Source of the DNA: Bacteroidales bacterium UBA755
Lineage (GTDB): Bacteria; Bacteroidota; Bacteroidia; Bacteroidales; UBA932
DNA length: 31,923 nt
Reading direction: 5' to 3'
NCBI GenBank assembly: GCA_002297815.1
Contig: DBKH01000022.1
Coordinates: 1 to 31,923, forward strand
A program made the translations under genes and the position numbers. Positions 6,005 to 15,200 of the stretch are shown here, in pieces. Every line of letters begins with the position of its first letter. Position 1 is the stretch's first letter. A model generated the notes under the pieces. The model was not told where the DNA came from. It saw only the letters and a list, made by a program, of their open reading frames with translations, and did no database searches.

Positions 6005-8386
6005 TTATCTTACGGAGACAACAACCTTCTCGCCAACGCCAACCTTCCCCGCAGACAGGCAAACCATTCCGTCCTCGTAAGTCCAATCCTGAACCGCGGC
6101 GCCGTTGATGGACACCGAAGCCGGACGAGCGTCCCTCTGGATGCGGAATGAATATTCACGCTCCGAAGGCATCCCCTTGAATGACCCCTGAACCGGATTC
6201 ACGACAATCTCGACACCTCCGTTCTTCTCATGCGACTCGAACAAAGTCGAAGCGATCCCCCCGTTCTCATATTCATAAGTCTCCCCGTCATCGTCGAACA
6301 TCGTGTACTCGCTGTCCCCGTGAGGATAGACCTTCAGGATGACGCGGTCGAACGGACGCGCCCCAAGATATTCAACATCAGGCTGTGTCGGAATGATCGC
6401 ACCCTCGCGGATGAAAAGCAGCCCCGCGCGGTCGGAAGGATATTCACGGGTGAAAGTCTCCCCCTTGCTGACAACCTTCTCGCCGCTCCAAGCGTCCGTC
6501 CAAGTCCCCTTCGGCAGATAAATCTCGTTTGTGAATATCCCCACGCAGAAATTGTCACCGAACATGTACTGGTAGGTCATGTCATCGCAGTTGCGGTCGT
6601 CCGGGAAGCAAAGCGGCATCGAACGCACGATCGGCATGCCGTTCTGAGCTGCCTCAAGAGCCATCGAATAGATGTAAGGGGCCAATGAATATCTAAACTT
6701 GACGTAAGAACGGTAGATGTCCTGCTCCTCTTTCGCGTAGTAGAACGGATGCATCATCGAGAACCAGCTGTTGATCTGCACCCAAGGCAAGAAGAGACCG
6801 AAATGGAGGCTCTGCATCTCAAGCTCGCGAGGTACGCTCATCACATCGCAGGATGTGTTGAGGAACCCGCTCATTCCGAGGTTAAGCTGGTCGTACAGAG
6901 CTGTCTTGCCACCTCCGTTGTCCCCGGAAGTCGAAGCCGTCCAGTGCTGTGTGCCAGACCAACCACCGCAGTAGTGATGCCAAGTGCGTTTGCCGTTGTA
7001 CTTGCGGCCAAGCTCACGCATCTGCTTAGGAAGAAGAACCTGGTTGAGGTTGTGCATCTCCTTGTCGGTGCGTCCGTTGTAATATTCCCAATTCGTGTGG
7101 TTGTCAATCGTGCGTGCAGGATCCAGCTTGAATCCCTCCACGCCTTGATCCATGAACACGGTCAGGTGATCCATCCAGTGCTCCTTGCCGGAAAGCTTGC
7201 CGCCGGTGCGCTCTGCGATGATGTCCTCCTCCTGGATGCTCAGGTCATACTCCTCACAGAGCCAGAGGCCGAGGTGGAAGCCCATAGAGCGAAGCTTGCC
7301 GATGAAAAGGCGGTTGTGCATCGTCTTAGGGTATTGGTTCTGCATCCAGTAAGGTTCCGGAGAGAACCTGTCGTAGTTCCATTTCTTCTTGGTGGAGAAG
7401 TCGTAACGCTTCTCCATCCACTGAGGCTCAAGCCAGAACACATCACAAGGCACATCGAACTGACGGAAGTGCACCGCGTCGTTCAGGATGTCGAACTGCT
7501 CCTCGCGCATGTTCGGGCCGAAGCAAAGCCCGTAGGCCCATTTCGGCAGGACGTAGGTACGGCCAGTGACGAGGGTATATTCATTAAGTATGGCAGGCAT
7601 GTCCTTGCCCATCATCAGGTAGAAGTCCGCCTCATCGAAGGTGTTGATTATGTTGAATTTAGTCTTCTGGCGGTTGCCTATATCGAAGAAACTCTTGCGG
7701 GTCGAATTGTTGTAAACTCCCCAGCCGCGCGAACTCATCATGAACGGCATCGGAATCTCCGTCTGCTGGTAGGTTGTCCACATCCTGAGGAACTCGCCCC
7801 TGTGCTGGATGTGGTCGCGGCTGGTGCTTCCGCCACCGTAGAACCGCTCACCGTTCTCCATGCTGATGCTGAGGATGCTCACCGCGTCGGCTGCCGGGAT
7901 CTCGTGCTTGTCCACTTCTCCGAACTTACCGTTGTCGTCCCCGATGATGCCACCACCGTTATCGGCGACTTTCAGGTCAGCGTATTTCTCGTTGATGAAA
8001 CTTCTCATCTCGCTGCAAAGGCTTTCTTTTTCTGGCAGGAACCGAACCTCGCGGATCACGCTTCCGCCCTTCGCGTCCTTCACGGTCATCACACCGCTCT
8101 TCTTGTTGATGGCCAATGAATATTCCGGAGTCCTCAGAGTCCAGACCCCTCCCTTGTCGGAGACGCTGGTGTTCACCTCATTCCAGTCAGTCTTTATGAG
8201 TTCATAGCGCTCCATCAAAGATTCGGAAAAATCCTTTCTCGGAGAAATCTTGATCCTGAATATGCTTTCGGAACAAGCCTCCACACTGACCGTAAGGCCA
8301 TCATTGATCTTCACTTTGTGAGCAGGGTTCGCCTGGGCGAGAAGTGTCATCGCACTGCAGGCGACGGCAAGCAGAATTTTCTTCAT
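6005..8386 (-). CDS. Glycoside hydrolase family 31 alpha-glucosidase/alpha-xylosidase
   Basis: A 793-residue GH31 enzyme that cleaves terminal alpha-glucosyl or alpha-xylosyl residues by a retaining mechanism, with a Sec signal peptide (MKKILLAVACSAMTLLAQA). The N-terminal beta-sandwich runs to about residue 275; the barrel begins at VLPKWAYGLCFGP (about 279-291). DVFWLEPQWME (315-325) lines the active site, the nucleophile is Asp422 in EGFKLDPART, and the acid/base is Asp489 in STSGDNGGG. A proximal and a distal (DUF5110-like) beta domain follow, with YTMFDDDGETYEYENG near the end. No clear sequence sign separates glucosidase from xylosidase activity. It precedes GH3 in the same direction, about 300 bases away with palindromes between, so co-transcription is possible but not certain. 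A promoter candidate lies 30 bases upstream. Confidence 0.9.
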   Translation of the reverse strand: MKKILLAVACSAMTLLAQANPAHKVKINDGLTVSVEACSESIFRIKISPRKDFSESLMERYELIKTDWNEVNTSVSDKGGVWTLRTPEYSLAINKKSGVMTVKDAKGGSVIREVRFLPEKESLCSEMRSFINEKYADLKVADNGGGIIGDDNGKFGEVDKHEIPAADAVSILSISMENGERFYGGGSTSRDHIQHRGEFLRMWTTYQQTEIPMPFMMSSRGWGVYNNSTRKSFFDIGNRQKTKFNIINTFDEADFYLMMGKDMPAILNEYTLVTGRTYVLPKWAYGLCFGPNMREEQFDILNDAVHFRQFDVPCDVFWLEPQWMEKRYDFSTKKKWNYDRFSPEPYWMQNQYPKTMHNRLFIGKLRSMGFHLGLWLCEEYDLSIQEEDIIAERTGGKLSGKEHWMDHLTVFMDQGVEGFKLDPARTIDNHTNWEYYNGRTDKEMHNLNQVLLPKQMRELGRKYNGKRTWHHYCGGWSGTQHWTASTSGDNGGGKTALYDQLNLGMSGFLNTSCDVMSVPRELEMQSLHFGLFLPWVQINSWFSMMHPFYYAKEEQDIYRSYVKFRYSLAPYIYSMALEAAQNGMPIVRSMPLCFPDDRNCDDMTYQYMFGDNFCVGIFTNEIYLPKGTWTDAWSGEKVVSKGETFTREYPSDRAGLLFIREGAIIPTQPDVEYLGARPFDRVILKVYPHGDSEYTMFDDDGETYEYENGGIASTLFESHEKNGGVEIVVNPVQGSFKGMPSEREYSFRIQRDARPASVSINGAAVQDWTYEDGMVCLSAGKVGVGEKVVVSVR

Positions 8387-8415
8387 TCGTCTTTTGTGGT
8401 TTTAATATATTCAGA

Positions 8416-8423
8416 CAAAGGTA
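8416..8423 (-). promoter_or_regulatory. Promoter -7 element for GH31
   Basis: The minus strand reads TACCTTTG, a full match to the Bacteroidetes -7 consensus TAnnTTTG, with a predicted start about 23 bases before the GH31 ATG. No good -33 TTTG is seen at the usual spacing. Confidence 0.55.
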
Positions 8424-8509
8424 CAAGTTTTTTCATTCGCCACTTCTTTTATTTTTGGCAGAATTACTTAAACAGTTGAAATGGAAACTAAATGATTCCG
8501 TCTTTGAGG

Positions 8510-8662
8510 TTAGAATAGTTTTGCAATTGCTATCCTCCTTGGAAGAAACGGTCGAACTTGAGGTTTTTTACTCTCAAACAAACAAATCAAAACAGCTTCT
8601 AAAGACTGAATCTTTTTCAAGAGGATCAAAGTGTCTGGGCTGATGGTTTCGAGGTGAAGCAT
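8510..8662 (-). pseudogene. Truncated AbiEii-like nucleotidyltransferase toxin (N-terminal remnant)
   Basis: A 50-codon leftward frame starts MLHLETISPDTLILLKKIQS. This matches the N-terminus typical of Bacteroidetes AbiEii/AbiGii nucleotidyltransferase toxins (LH-E-ISP-TL-LLK). After LEA it diverges to unrelated residues and stops at 8510. The GG-T-L and D-D nucleotidyltransferase motifs that follow in the family are missing, and no further toxin sequence is seen down to the GH31 promoter, so most of the gene (usually over 200 codons) has been deleted. Its start overlaps the end of the upstream DUF6922-like gene by 37 bases, as in intact pairs. The assignment rests on about 20 residues plus context. 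Confidence 0.6.
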
Positions 8663-8922
8663 CTGAATGTTTTCTTTGGAGTGGAAGAAATACAGGAGAT
8701 AAATGATAAAGCCTTTGGATCCAATGTCCTTAGTTTTTGGGCTACCCTTACAATCCTTTCAAGTCCATACCTTGACACAAGCTGATTCCAGTCGTTGATT
8801 TGCCCAAATTCCAGAACACGTTGGATAACATAGGACTCGTTGGTATCAAGATCGATTGAGTCTTTGCATACATCCCAGAAAAGGTAATCTGAAAACAGAT
8901 TTATGTCATTGTTGTTTTGCAT
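8626..8922 (-). CDS. DUF6922-like protein, probable orphan antitoxin partner of AbiEii
   Basis: A 98-residue protein reading MQNNNDINLFSDYLFWDV, then SYVIQRVLEFGQINDWNQLV, then RYGLERIV, KLRTLDPKAL and TPKKTFRCFTSK. The order LFWDV...ERVL-G-DW-L...YG-ER...LRTLDPKAL-F...FRC is that of the small DUF6922 proteins that sit next to AbiEii toxins in Bacteroidetes and are presumed antitoxins or regulators. I prefer the ATG at 8920-8922 over one at 8976, because a full TAnnTTTG promoter element (8946-8953) lies between them. The downstream toxin gene is truncated, leaving this as an orphan. Unlike its neighbours it is AT-rich, which fits a locus acquired separately from the carbohydrate genes. Confidence 0.7.
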   Translation of the reverse strand: MQNNNDINLFSDYLFWDVCKDSIDLDTNESYVIQRVLEFGQINDWNQLVSRYGLERIVRVAQKLRTLDPKALSFISCISSTPKKTFRCFTSKPSAQTL

Positions 8923-8945
8923 TGAATATATACTGATGTTCAATG

Positions 8946-8953
8946 CAAAAATA
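8946..8953 (-). promoter_or_regulatory. Promoter for the DUF6922-like gene
   Basis: The minus strand reads TATTTTTG (TAnnTTTG). Twenty bases upstream is CTTG, one mismatch from the -33 TTTG. The predicted transcription start is about 18 bases before the ATG at 8922, which decides the start codon. Confidence 0.55.
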
Positions 8954-8958
8954 AGCTC

Positions 8959-8993
8959 TTCCGAACTTTTCGGCAAGTTTATTCCGAACTTTT
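8959..8993 (-). promoter_or_regulatory. Direct repeat overlapping the DUF6922 promoter, possible operator
   Basis: Two identical 12-mers, TTCCGAACTTTT on the plus strand (8959-8970 and 8982-8993), are spaced 23 bases start to start, about two helical turns. They lie between and over the -7/-33 region. The placement suits binding of an autoregulatory protein, as is common for toxin-antitoxin loci. Confidence 0.4.
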
Positions 8994-9070
8994 TGGATTT
9001 TCGACCATTTTCTGTTTTTGAGTTTTTGGCCTGGTTTCGTTCGTTCTATGATAACAAATTAATAGCGAAT

Positions 9071-9100
9071 AAGGGCAGGTTCAATTATGAGCCTGCCCTT
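9071..9100 (-). terminator. Terminator of the susC1-susD1-SGBP1 operon
   Basis: A 12-bp stem AAGGGCAGG.../...CCTGCCCTT with one G-T-type mismatch around a 6-base loop, 21 bases beyond the SGBP1 stop on the minus strand. It is followed by ATTCGCTATTAATTT, a weak T-rich tail. Confidence 0.65.
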
Positions 9101-9121
9101 GACGAGTATTATATCAGAGGG

Positions 9122-10528
9122 TTACTTCTTTGCGAAGTAGGCACCTCCGTTTGAACCATCATAAGTCCATTTGTTATTGTAGTTCAACTGGTAGATGGTA
9201 GAATATCCGCCCTCCTTGTAGCCCTTGACCACAAATGAGAAACCGCAGAAATACAAGCCATCGGAAACAAGTCTCTGCTCAGGTGTGCCGATGCTGAACT
9301 TAGGAGCACTGAAGAGGTCGTCCAGTCCCCATCCGATCCAGGCGTAGTTGCAGTCATTCACACCGAATTTAAGCGGAGCGAAATAGCCGGATCCGTAGGT
9401 AGTGCTGTTGGTAAGTTCTGGAATGCAGGCCACTTCTGTGCCATTACTTACTTTCTGGTAGTCAAGTGAAGAGTAAGTGTAGATCATAGGAATGCCATCT
9501 ACAATCTCAAAAGATGCAGGAACGGCGAAGTCGAGGTACAGACCCACGAGATCAAGGTTGTGAACGTGTCCGTTGATGGTTGTCGGATTCTCAACGGCCT
9601 TGAATTCCACCGCTGTCTCGTGCTGCCTCTTGCCATTGTTTATAATCACGGTGTTGCTGACACCGGTAGTCTTGAAAGAATAAGTGTAGAACGTGTAACT
9701 ACCAGCGAGGTCTTCTGCCTCCACCTGACTGATGGTGATTTTGCTGCCGGTGGAGAGCTCCAGAGTTGCCTTGCGCGCTGCCCCGGTGGTGTTCTCTGTC
9801 CAGTATGCAACACCGTCCTTGTAGCTCAGCCAGCCACCGATGCCGGCGGTTTTGCCGTTGTCAGCATCAGCTCCGAAGAGTCCACGGTAGCCAGCGTTGT
9901 CACCTTTCCAAAGTTCGACCGTCTCTGGCTCGGTTGGGGTACGTACATTCACCGTAACCTCACAGGATGCGGAGACACCGTTCTTGGTGGTGGCGGTGAT
10001 TGTCGCCTTTCCAAGTTCGACTCCGGTCACCTTACCGTCCTCGCCAACTGTAGCAATCTCAGTATTTGAGGATGTCCAGGTGATCGTTTTGTCAGAAGCG
10101 TTATCAGGTGTTATTGTAGCAGTGAGTTCTACGTTTTCACCGATGTAGACTGAAGCGGTTGTATGGTTGAGTGAAACTCCTGTCGCAGGTATTTCCTTGA
10201 CGGTAACGTTGCAGTTTGCCGTGCATTTGCCGGAAGCGGTAGTCACGGTAATCGTTGTCTTGCCAGGAGTGAGACCTACGACACGCCCCCAGACGTCAAC
10301 GGTCGCTACTTTCGCGTCAGAAGACGCCCAAGTCTTGTAGGTGCTTGTGCAATTGTCAGGAGTGAGAGTCGCCTTAAGCTCAACCTGCTCTCCCGGGAAT
10401 ATGGAGACCTCTGCAGCGCTGAGGGTCACACCTGTGGTGACTATGAGATCTGCCTCTTCAGTGTCTTTGCAGGAAACAGCCGCGGTCATAGCCAAAATGG
10501 TGGAAAGGATCAAAAATATCTTTTTCAT
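9122..10528 (-). CDS. Surface glycan-binding lipoprotein with two Ig-like (BIG2) domains (SGBP1)
   Basis: A 468-residue lipoprotein (MKKIFLILSTILAMTAAVSC, Cys20 lipobox) encoded last in the susC1-susD1 operon, the position where SusE/SusF-type surface glycan-binding proteins are encoded. Two BIG2 Ig-like domains follow: VTTGVTLSAAEVSIFPGEQV to about residue 112, then IPATGVSLNHTTASVYIGE to about residue 195. They act as spacers holding the C-terminal region away from the membrane. After the linker RTPTEPETVELWKGD comes a C-terminal domain of about 265 residues with beta-sandwich-like sequence, presumably the glycan binder. It is a paralogue of the SGBP2 product (17417-18814), sharing ELWK-D, ENTTG-R-AT-E-STGSK and a C-terminal IYQ-NY...YF-K. 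The gap from susD1 is 17 bases. Ligand unknown. Confidence 0.8.
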   Translation of the reverse strand: MKKIFLILSTILAMTAAVSCKDTEEADLIVTTGVTLSAAEVSIFPGEQVELKATLTPDNCTSTYKTWASSDAKVATVDVWGRVVGLTPGKTTITVTTASGKCTANCNVTVKEIPATGVSLNHTTASVYIGENVELTATITPDNASDKTITWTSSNTEIATVGEDGKVTGVELGKATITATTKNGVSASCEVTVNVRTPTEPETVELWKGDNAGYRGLFGADADNGKTAGIGGWLSYKDGVAYWTENTTGAARKATLELSTGSKITISQVEAEDLAGSYTFYTYSFKTTGVSNTVIINNGKRQHETAVEFKAVENPTTINGHVHNLDLVGLYLDFAVPASFEIVDGIPMIYTYSSLDYQKVSNGTEVACIPELTNSTTYGSGYFAPLKFGVNDCNYAWIGWGLDDLFSAPKFSIGTPEQRLVSDGLYFCGFSFVVKGYKEGGYSTIYQLNYNNKWTYDGSNGGAYFAKK

Positions 10529-10545
10529 ATTGAATGCCTTTTGTA

Positions 10546-12231
10546 TTACTTGTTCCAGTGTGAGTTAGTAGAGAGTTCCTTTTGAGGGATCTGCCATTCC
10601 ATGTCCTCAACGCTCCATGTATAATCCTTCCAGTGGTTTCCACCCTGACGGACAGCGTTGGTGTTCCAACGTTTGTGGCAATAGTAGTCAAGACCGTTCT
10701 CGCCCCACATCTCGATCTGCCACTGAAGCTGGATCTGCTCCCATATGCCGAGACCACCCTTGTAATTATCGCATGTAAGTGTTGTGGCACCTGACTTGGT
10801 GCGGGCTGCAAGGAGTTTGTTGAGGGTGGTCTTTGCGTCAGCTTCCTTGCCGGCCTGATACTGTGCCTCGGCCAGCATTAGGAGTACCTCGGAAGAACGG
10901 AAGATGATCTGGTCAGAGCTGATGTTGGCGATTGTACGCTCATCGGCATTCTGGCAGATTGTCGCGCCCCACTTAAGATTGGTATACTTGAGAAGGGTGC
11001 TCGCAGCATGACCATTGTCGGTGAAGTAAGGGTAGCTTTCAATCTCGTGGTCAGCGAAGATGCCTTTACGGTAGTCGTTGTCGTCAATCTTGTCATAAAG
11101 GCTCTGGCTGATCTGGAAAAGACCGCTTTTGCTGTTTGAGGCTTTCAGACTGTTGAGGTTATTCCAAGAGTAGAGATTGCCCTCACTTGTCCAGCCGAAG
11201 AGCACCTCAGGGTTGCTTGGAATGCTCAGGAAGGCGTTGTCGTCATTTCTGACCTCATCCTTGCCCTTCTTCCAACTGTCATCCAGCGGTGTGGCAATGT
11301 CGTCAAGACGGCTGGTCTGAACGCCATAGTGAGCTTCGTCGATGAGGGTTGGGTACTTTGCCAAAATACGCTGGCAGGCCGCGATCGCTTTGTCATACTC
11401 ACCGTAGTCGAGGCAAGCGCGCGCAAGGAAGTAGTCAGACAAAGTGCGGTCGATGTCGTAGAACGTTGTGAGATCAGTCGGGTTGACAGTAGTGTAACCG
11501 TCTGTGGCACTGTTTTTTCCGGCTGCGAAATATGTTCCGGCATCCTCAAGTTCCTTGATAATCCACTCCCAGGTTTCCTGTGCTGTCAAAGGAGCGGTAG
11601 GAGTGTTGTAGGCATATTTGGTGTAAATAGGCATTCCCTGCTGCTCACTGCCACCGTATTTGTATGCCTTGCGGAAGCGCTCCATGAGCTGGAGATAACC
11701 ATAAGCACGGAGTGTCTTGGCCTGTGCAGCGTAAGTTTTCACAGCTGGAAGCGCGTTAGGAGAGGTAGCGACCTCGTCCGTAAGGTAGGTTGCAGCCTTG
11801 TTCGCCTGAGCGATGATGTAAGAGGAACTGTACCACCATCCGTAGCAAGATGCGGTCTCGTTCTTGTCCGCAGCGTTGAATGTGTGATTGTAGTAGCTTG
11901 CCCATCCGCTAGAGATGGAATTAGCGACATCACCATAGATCATGTTCTCACAGGCTACATTACGTGAGATATGGATCGCGAACTCGTTGTTGTAGGCGTT
12001 GGAGAAACCGCCAGACAAGTTGTTGTGAACCAGACAGATGTACGCCTCGAGACCTGAGCCGATGGCTTCGAGGGTGGCGTTTACCTTCGCCTCGTCGGAG
12101 CTCGCGAGCAATTCCCTGATCTGGTCATCGTTCAGCGAGTTCGGGTTTGTGACATCCAGCATGTCAGAGCAAGACTGGAATGCCAGAAGTGATGCTGCCG
12201 CGAATGCGGCTATAGTTTTAATCTTGTTCAT
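10546..12231 (-). CDS. susD: SusD/RagB-family outer-membrane glycan-binding lipoprotein (SusD1)
   Basis: A 561-residue SusD-like protein that forms the lid over the SusC1 channel and captures oligosaccharides at the cell surface. The signal MNKIKTIAAFAAASLLAFQSC ends in a lipobox, followed by SDMLDVTNPNSL, the usual SusD N-terminus. The TPR-like helical scaffold is visible (AQAKTLRAYGYLQLMERFRK, DYFLARACLDYGEYDKAIAA), as is the conserved late segment SSEVLLMLAEAQYQAGKEA and the C-terminal WNTNAVRQGG region. Length is typical for the family. It starts 13 bases after the susC1 stop, so the two are clearly in one operon. Confidence 0.93.
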   Translation of the reverse strand: MNKIKTIAAFAAASLLAFQSCSDMLDVTNPNSLNDDQIRELLASSDEAKVNATLEAIGSGLEAYICLVHNNLSGGFSNAYNNEFAIHISRNVACENMIYGDVANSISSGWASYYNHTFNAADKNETASCYGWWYSSSYIIAQANKAATYLTDEVATSPNALPAVKTYAAQAKTLRAYGYLQLMERFRKAYKYGGSEQQGMPIYTKYAYNTPTAPLTAQETWEWIIKELEDAGTYFAAGKNSATDGYTTVNPTDLTTFYDIDRTLSDYFLARACLDYGEYDKAIAACQRILAKYPTLIDEAHYGVQTSRLDDIATPLDDSWKKGKDEVRNDDNAFLSIPSNPEVLFGWTSEGNLYSWNNLNSLKASNSKSGLFQISQSLYDKIDDNDYRKGIFADHEIESYPYFTDNGHAASTLLKYTNLKWGATICQNADERTIANISSDQIIFRSSEVLLMLAEAQYQAGKEADAKTTLNKLLAARTKSGATTLTCDNYKGGLGIWEQIQLQWQIEMWGENGLDYYCHKRWNTNAVRQGGNHWKDYTWSVEDMEWQIPQKELSTNSHWNK

Positions 12232-12244
12232 TTCAAACCGTGTT

Positions 12245-15200
12245 TTAGAATGTTATGTTAGCTCCGAGTGAGATTGTCCTCATTGAAGGGTAGACATACT
12301 GTCCGACCTCGAAACCACCCAGAATGGACATCGATGGATCCACGCCCTTCTTTGCTGAGACATAGAAAAGGTTGTCAGCGGAAGCATAAACGCGGATCGT
12401 GCTTGCCTTTATCGCATTGAGGATCTTCTTAGGAAGAGTGTAACCGATGGTGATGTTCTTGCACTTCAGGTAAGACGCACTGAAAAGAGCCATGTCGGTG
12501 TACTTCCATGAACCGAAAGTGGAGCCATTGTAGTAGTCAGTGTTCCACCACTGCATCGGGAAGTAGGCGGATGTGTTGTCCTCGGTGAACGTGTTGCCGA
12601 TAAGATCAGTTGACTTCTGTTCTGAAACCGCAGAGACATAACCGCTGTCGTAAAGACCGTTGCCATACTCCGTGCTGAAGAACTTGCCACCGAGCTGATA
12701 GGCGAACTGTGTGGAGATGTCGAAGTTCTTGTACCGGAAATTGATGTTGAAACCACCGATCCAGTCAGGTGTGGCACTGCCCATCTCGTAGAGGGAAGCG
12801 TCTGAGCTGACAAGGGTCTTCACATTCTCACCTGGCTTTAAATCCTTGTAGCGTCCGTTGTGGTCGTATCCAGCGGATCTGGCCGTACCGTCGTCATTGA
12901 GACCGAGATCAGCGTTGGTGACGCGGTGCCAGTACATCGGAAGACCTGATTCCTTATCAACGCCAGCGTACTTGTACAGATAGATGTTGTACCAGTCACG
13001 GCCTTCTCCACGGAGATAACCGATGCTGGCACCTCCTGCTCCAGAGGCGGAGAATGAGCCTACGCCTGCCTGCCATGTGCCTTGAGGAAGGTCAAGGTTT
13101 GTGTTGTCAGGAATATTCTCTTCTGGAACTTCAATCAAAGTTGTTCTGTAATGGGTTCCGTTGGTGGTGAAGTTCAAAGTCATATCATCTGTGCGGATGA
13201 TGTCGAAACTGAGTTCAATCTCCAATCCACGGTTACGGAGAACCGCTGCGTTCTGTTGGAGCGTCTCACTACCGGATCCGGCGAGAGCGGAGTAGTTGGC
13301 ACTGTAGAAAGCATTAGGAGTAACATGGTTGTAGAAGTCGATAGAACCGTTGATCCTGCGCCCCAATACTCCGAAATCAAGGCCGAGGTCAAACTCCCTG
13401 TTCTTCTCCCACGTGAGCTGATCGTTCACGAGCGCGCCACTGCTAAGTTTGTAGCCGGCTGGAATGCCTGTACCGTTTGTCGTTTGCTGGTAAGAGGTGG
13501 CTGAATAGGACCATGTGTGGTTGGTGTAGCTACCGATACCGTTTGAGTTACCGAGGACACCATAGCTTCCGCGGACTTTCAGGAAGTCAAGCCAAGAGCT
13601 TGTCGCTGACATGAAACCTTCTCTTGAGATTACCCAGCTTGCTCCGACTGAACCGAAAGTTCCCCACTTGTTGTTCATGAATTTGGAAGAACCGTCCCTA
13701 CGGATTGATGCGCTCAAGTAATATTTCTCGTCATAGTTGTAGTTCACTCGTCCGATGTAGGACTCCATGTTTACCTCATACTGACTCCAGCTTGGAGATC
13801 CTGAAAGGGTGGTTCCACCATTGGTGTAGCGTCCTATGAAGTTGCCGCCGGATATCCAACCAGGGATGAGTTCATAACCAGATGCATAGAGAACTGAATG
13901 ATATTTGTCGTGATTCCACTCGTGACCGAGCAGGGCATCCACGTGGTGGCCGCTTCTGAAGTCATGTGAGTAGTTGAGGAGAATCTGGTTGTTAAGGATG
14001 AACCTGTTGGTGAGAGTCTTATTGAGACCACCATTCAAACCACCGTTGTATGTGCCAGCGGCACGGTAGCGGAGATAATCAGTGTTGTCAGAATCATAGC
14101 TGAAGTTGACAAGAAGGTTGAGGTCCTTGGTGAAGAGAACCTGAGCGTAGGATCTAGTTGTGAAAATGCTGCGAATGGTCTCGTTCTTGTTTTTGTCAAA
14201 TTCGGAATTGACACCCTTCCCAAAGGCGTTTCCTGTGGTCGGTCCAAGAGGGGAATAGGTCTCGGTTTTGTTTGTGACATTTTCAAGCCGGTTGCCTTCG
14301 GAGTCATAGACATAGTTGTGATTCTCATCAAGCATGTAGATGGAAATCAGGGATGAGGTACCGTTCACATAGCGGAACACGTTTCCTCCGGCTGAACCAG
14401 CGTTACGTCCCCAACGGGTCGCCATCTCATTGGTGGTTGTGCGGGTGTAGCCGATGTTGCTTCCGAACTTAAGCCACTTGAGCGGCTGAGCGTTCACACT
14501 TACACGTCCGTTGTAACGCTCGAAAGATGATGTAGGGATGTAAGACGGATCAGAAGTATATCCCAAGGATGCGAAATAGTTCAGTTTCTCGGTGCCGCCC
14601 TTAAGTGAGGCGTTGTACTCCTGACGGAATGCGGTCTCAAAGAGACTGTTGTACTTGCTGTCCTTAGGAAGGAAGTACTTCGCGTCAGGATTGAGCTTGC
14701 CGTTTGTGTTTACAAGATAAGCGTCCATCATTGTGGATGAACGTGAGTTGCCGGTCCCTCCGGAGAACACATACCTCGCGCCAGGAACGTCATACACGAG
14801 AGCATTGTTGAGAGAGTTGCGCTGAAAGTTTGTCTCACTGTTCACATAGTTGAAAAGATGCTGCGAAGCGAATTCGGCAGCCTCCTCGTGAGTATGGTTA
14901 GGGTTCTGGAAGTTGGTGTAAGGGATCCCATCCTCGCCAACGCCAGGTCTACCTGTCCCATCTACGCCGTAGCGGTAAGAGTTGTAGATCGACAGCCAGG
15001 CATATTCATAAATGTCGGAAGCTTCGGTCATGTTGGACATATTGAACTGTCCCACGCTGTTCCAACCGATGCGGGTGTCGAATGTCACCTGAGTCTTGCC
15101 TTCGCTGCCTTTCTTGGTGTTGATGAGGATGACACCGTTGGCACCACGGGAACCGTAAAGTGCTGTTGAGGCAGCGTCCTTGAGCACTGAGATGCTTTCG

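Noticed and set aside
6749..8119. Long rightward open frame of 456 codons opposite GH31
   Set aside because: It lies wholly antisense to a clear GH31 gene, has no signal or domain, and its composition follows the complementary codons of GH31.
8344..8643. Rightward 99-codon frame
   Set aside because: It crosses the GH31 start and promoter and the toxin remnant on the other strand; no protein-like features.
9890..10500. Repeats of similar DNA within the Ig-like domains
   Set aside because: Explained by two homologous BIG2 domains in the same protein; no tandem DNA repeat beyond this.
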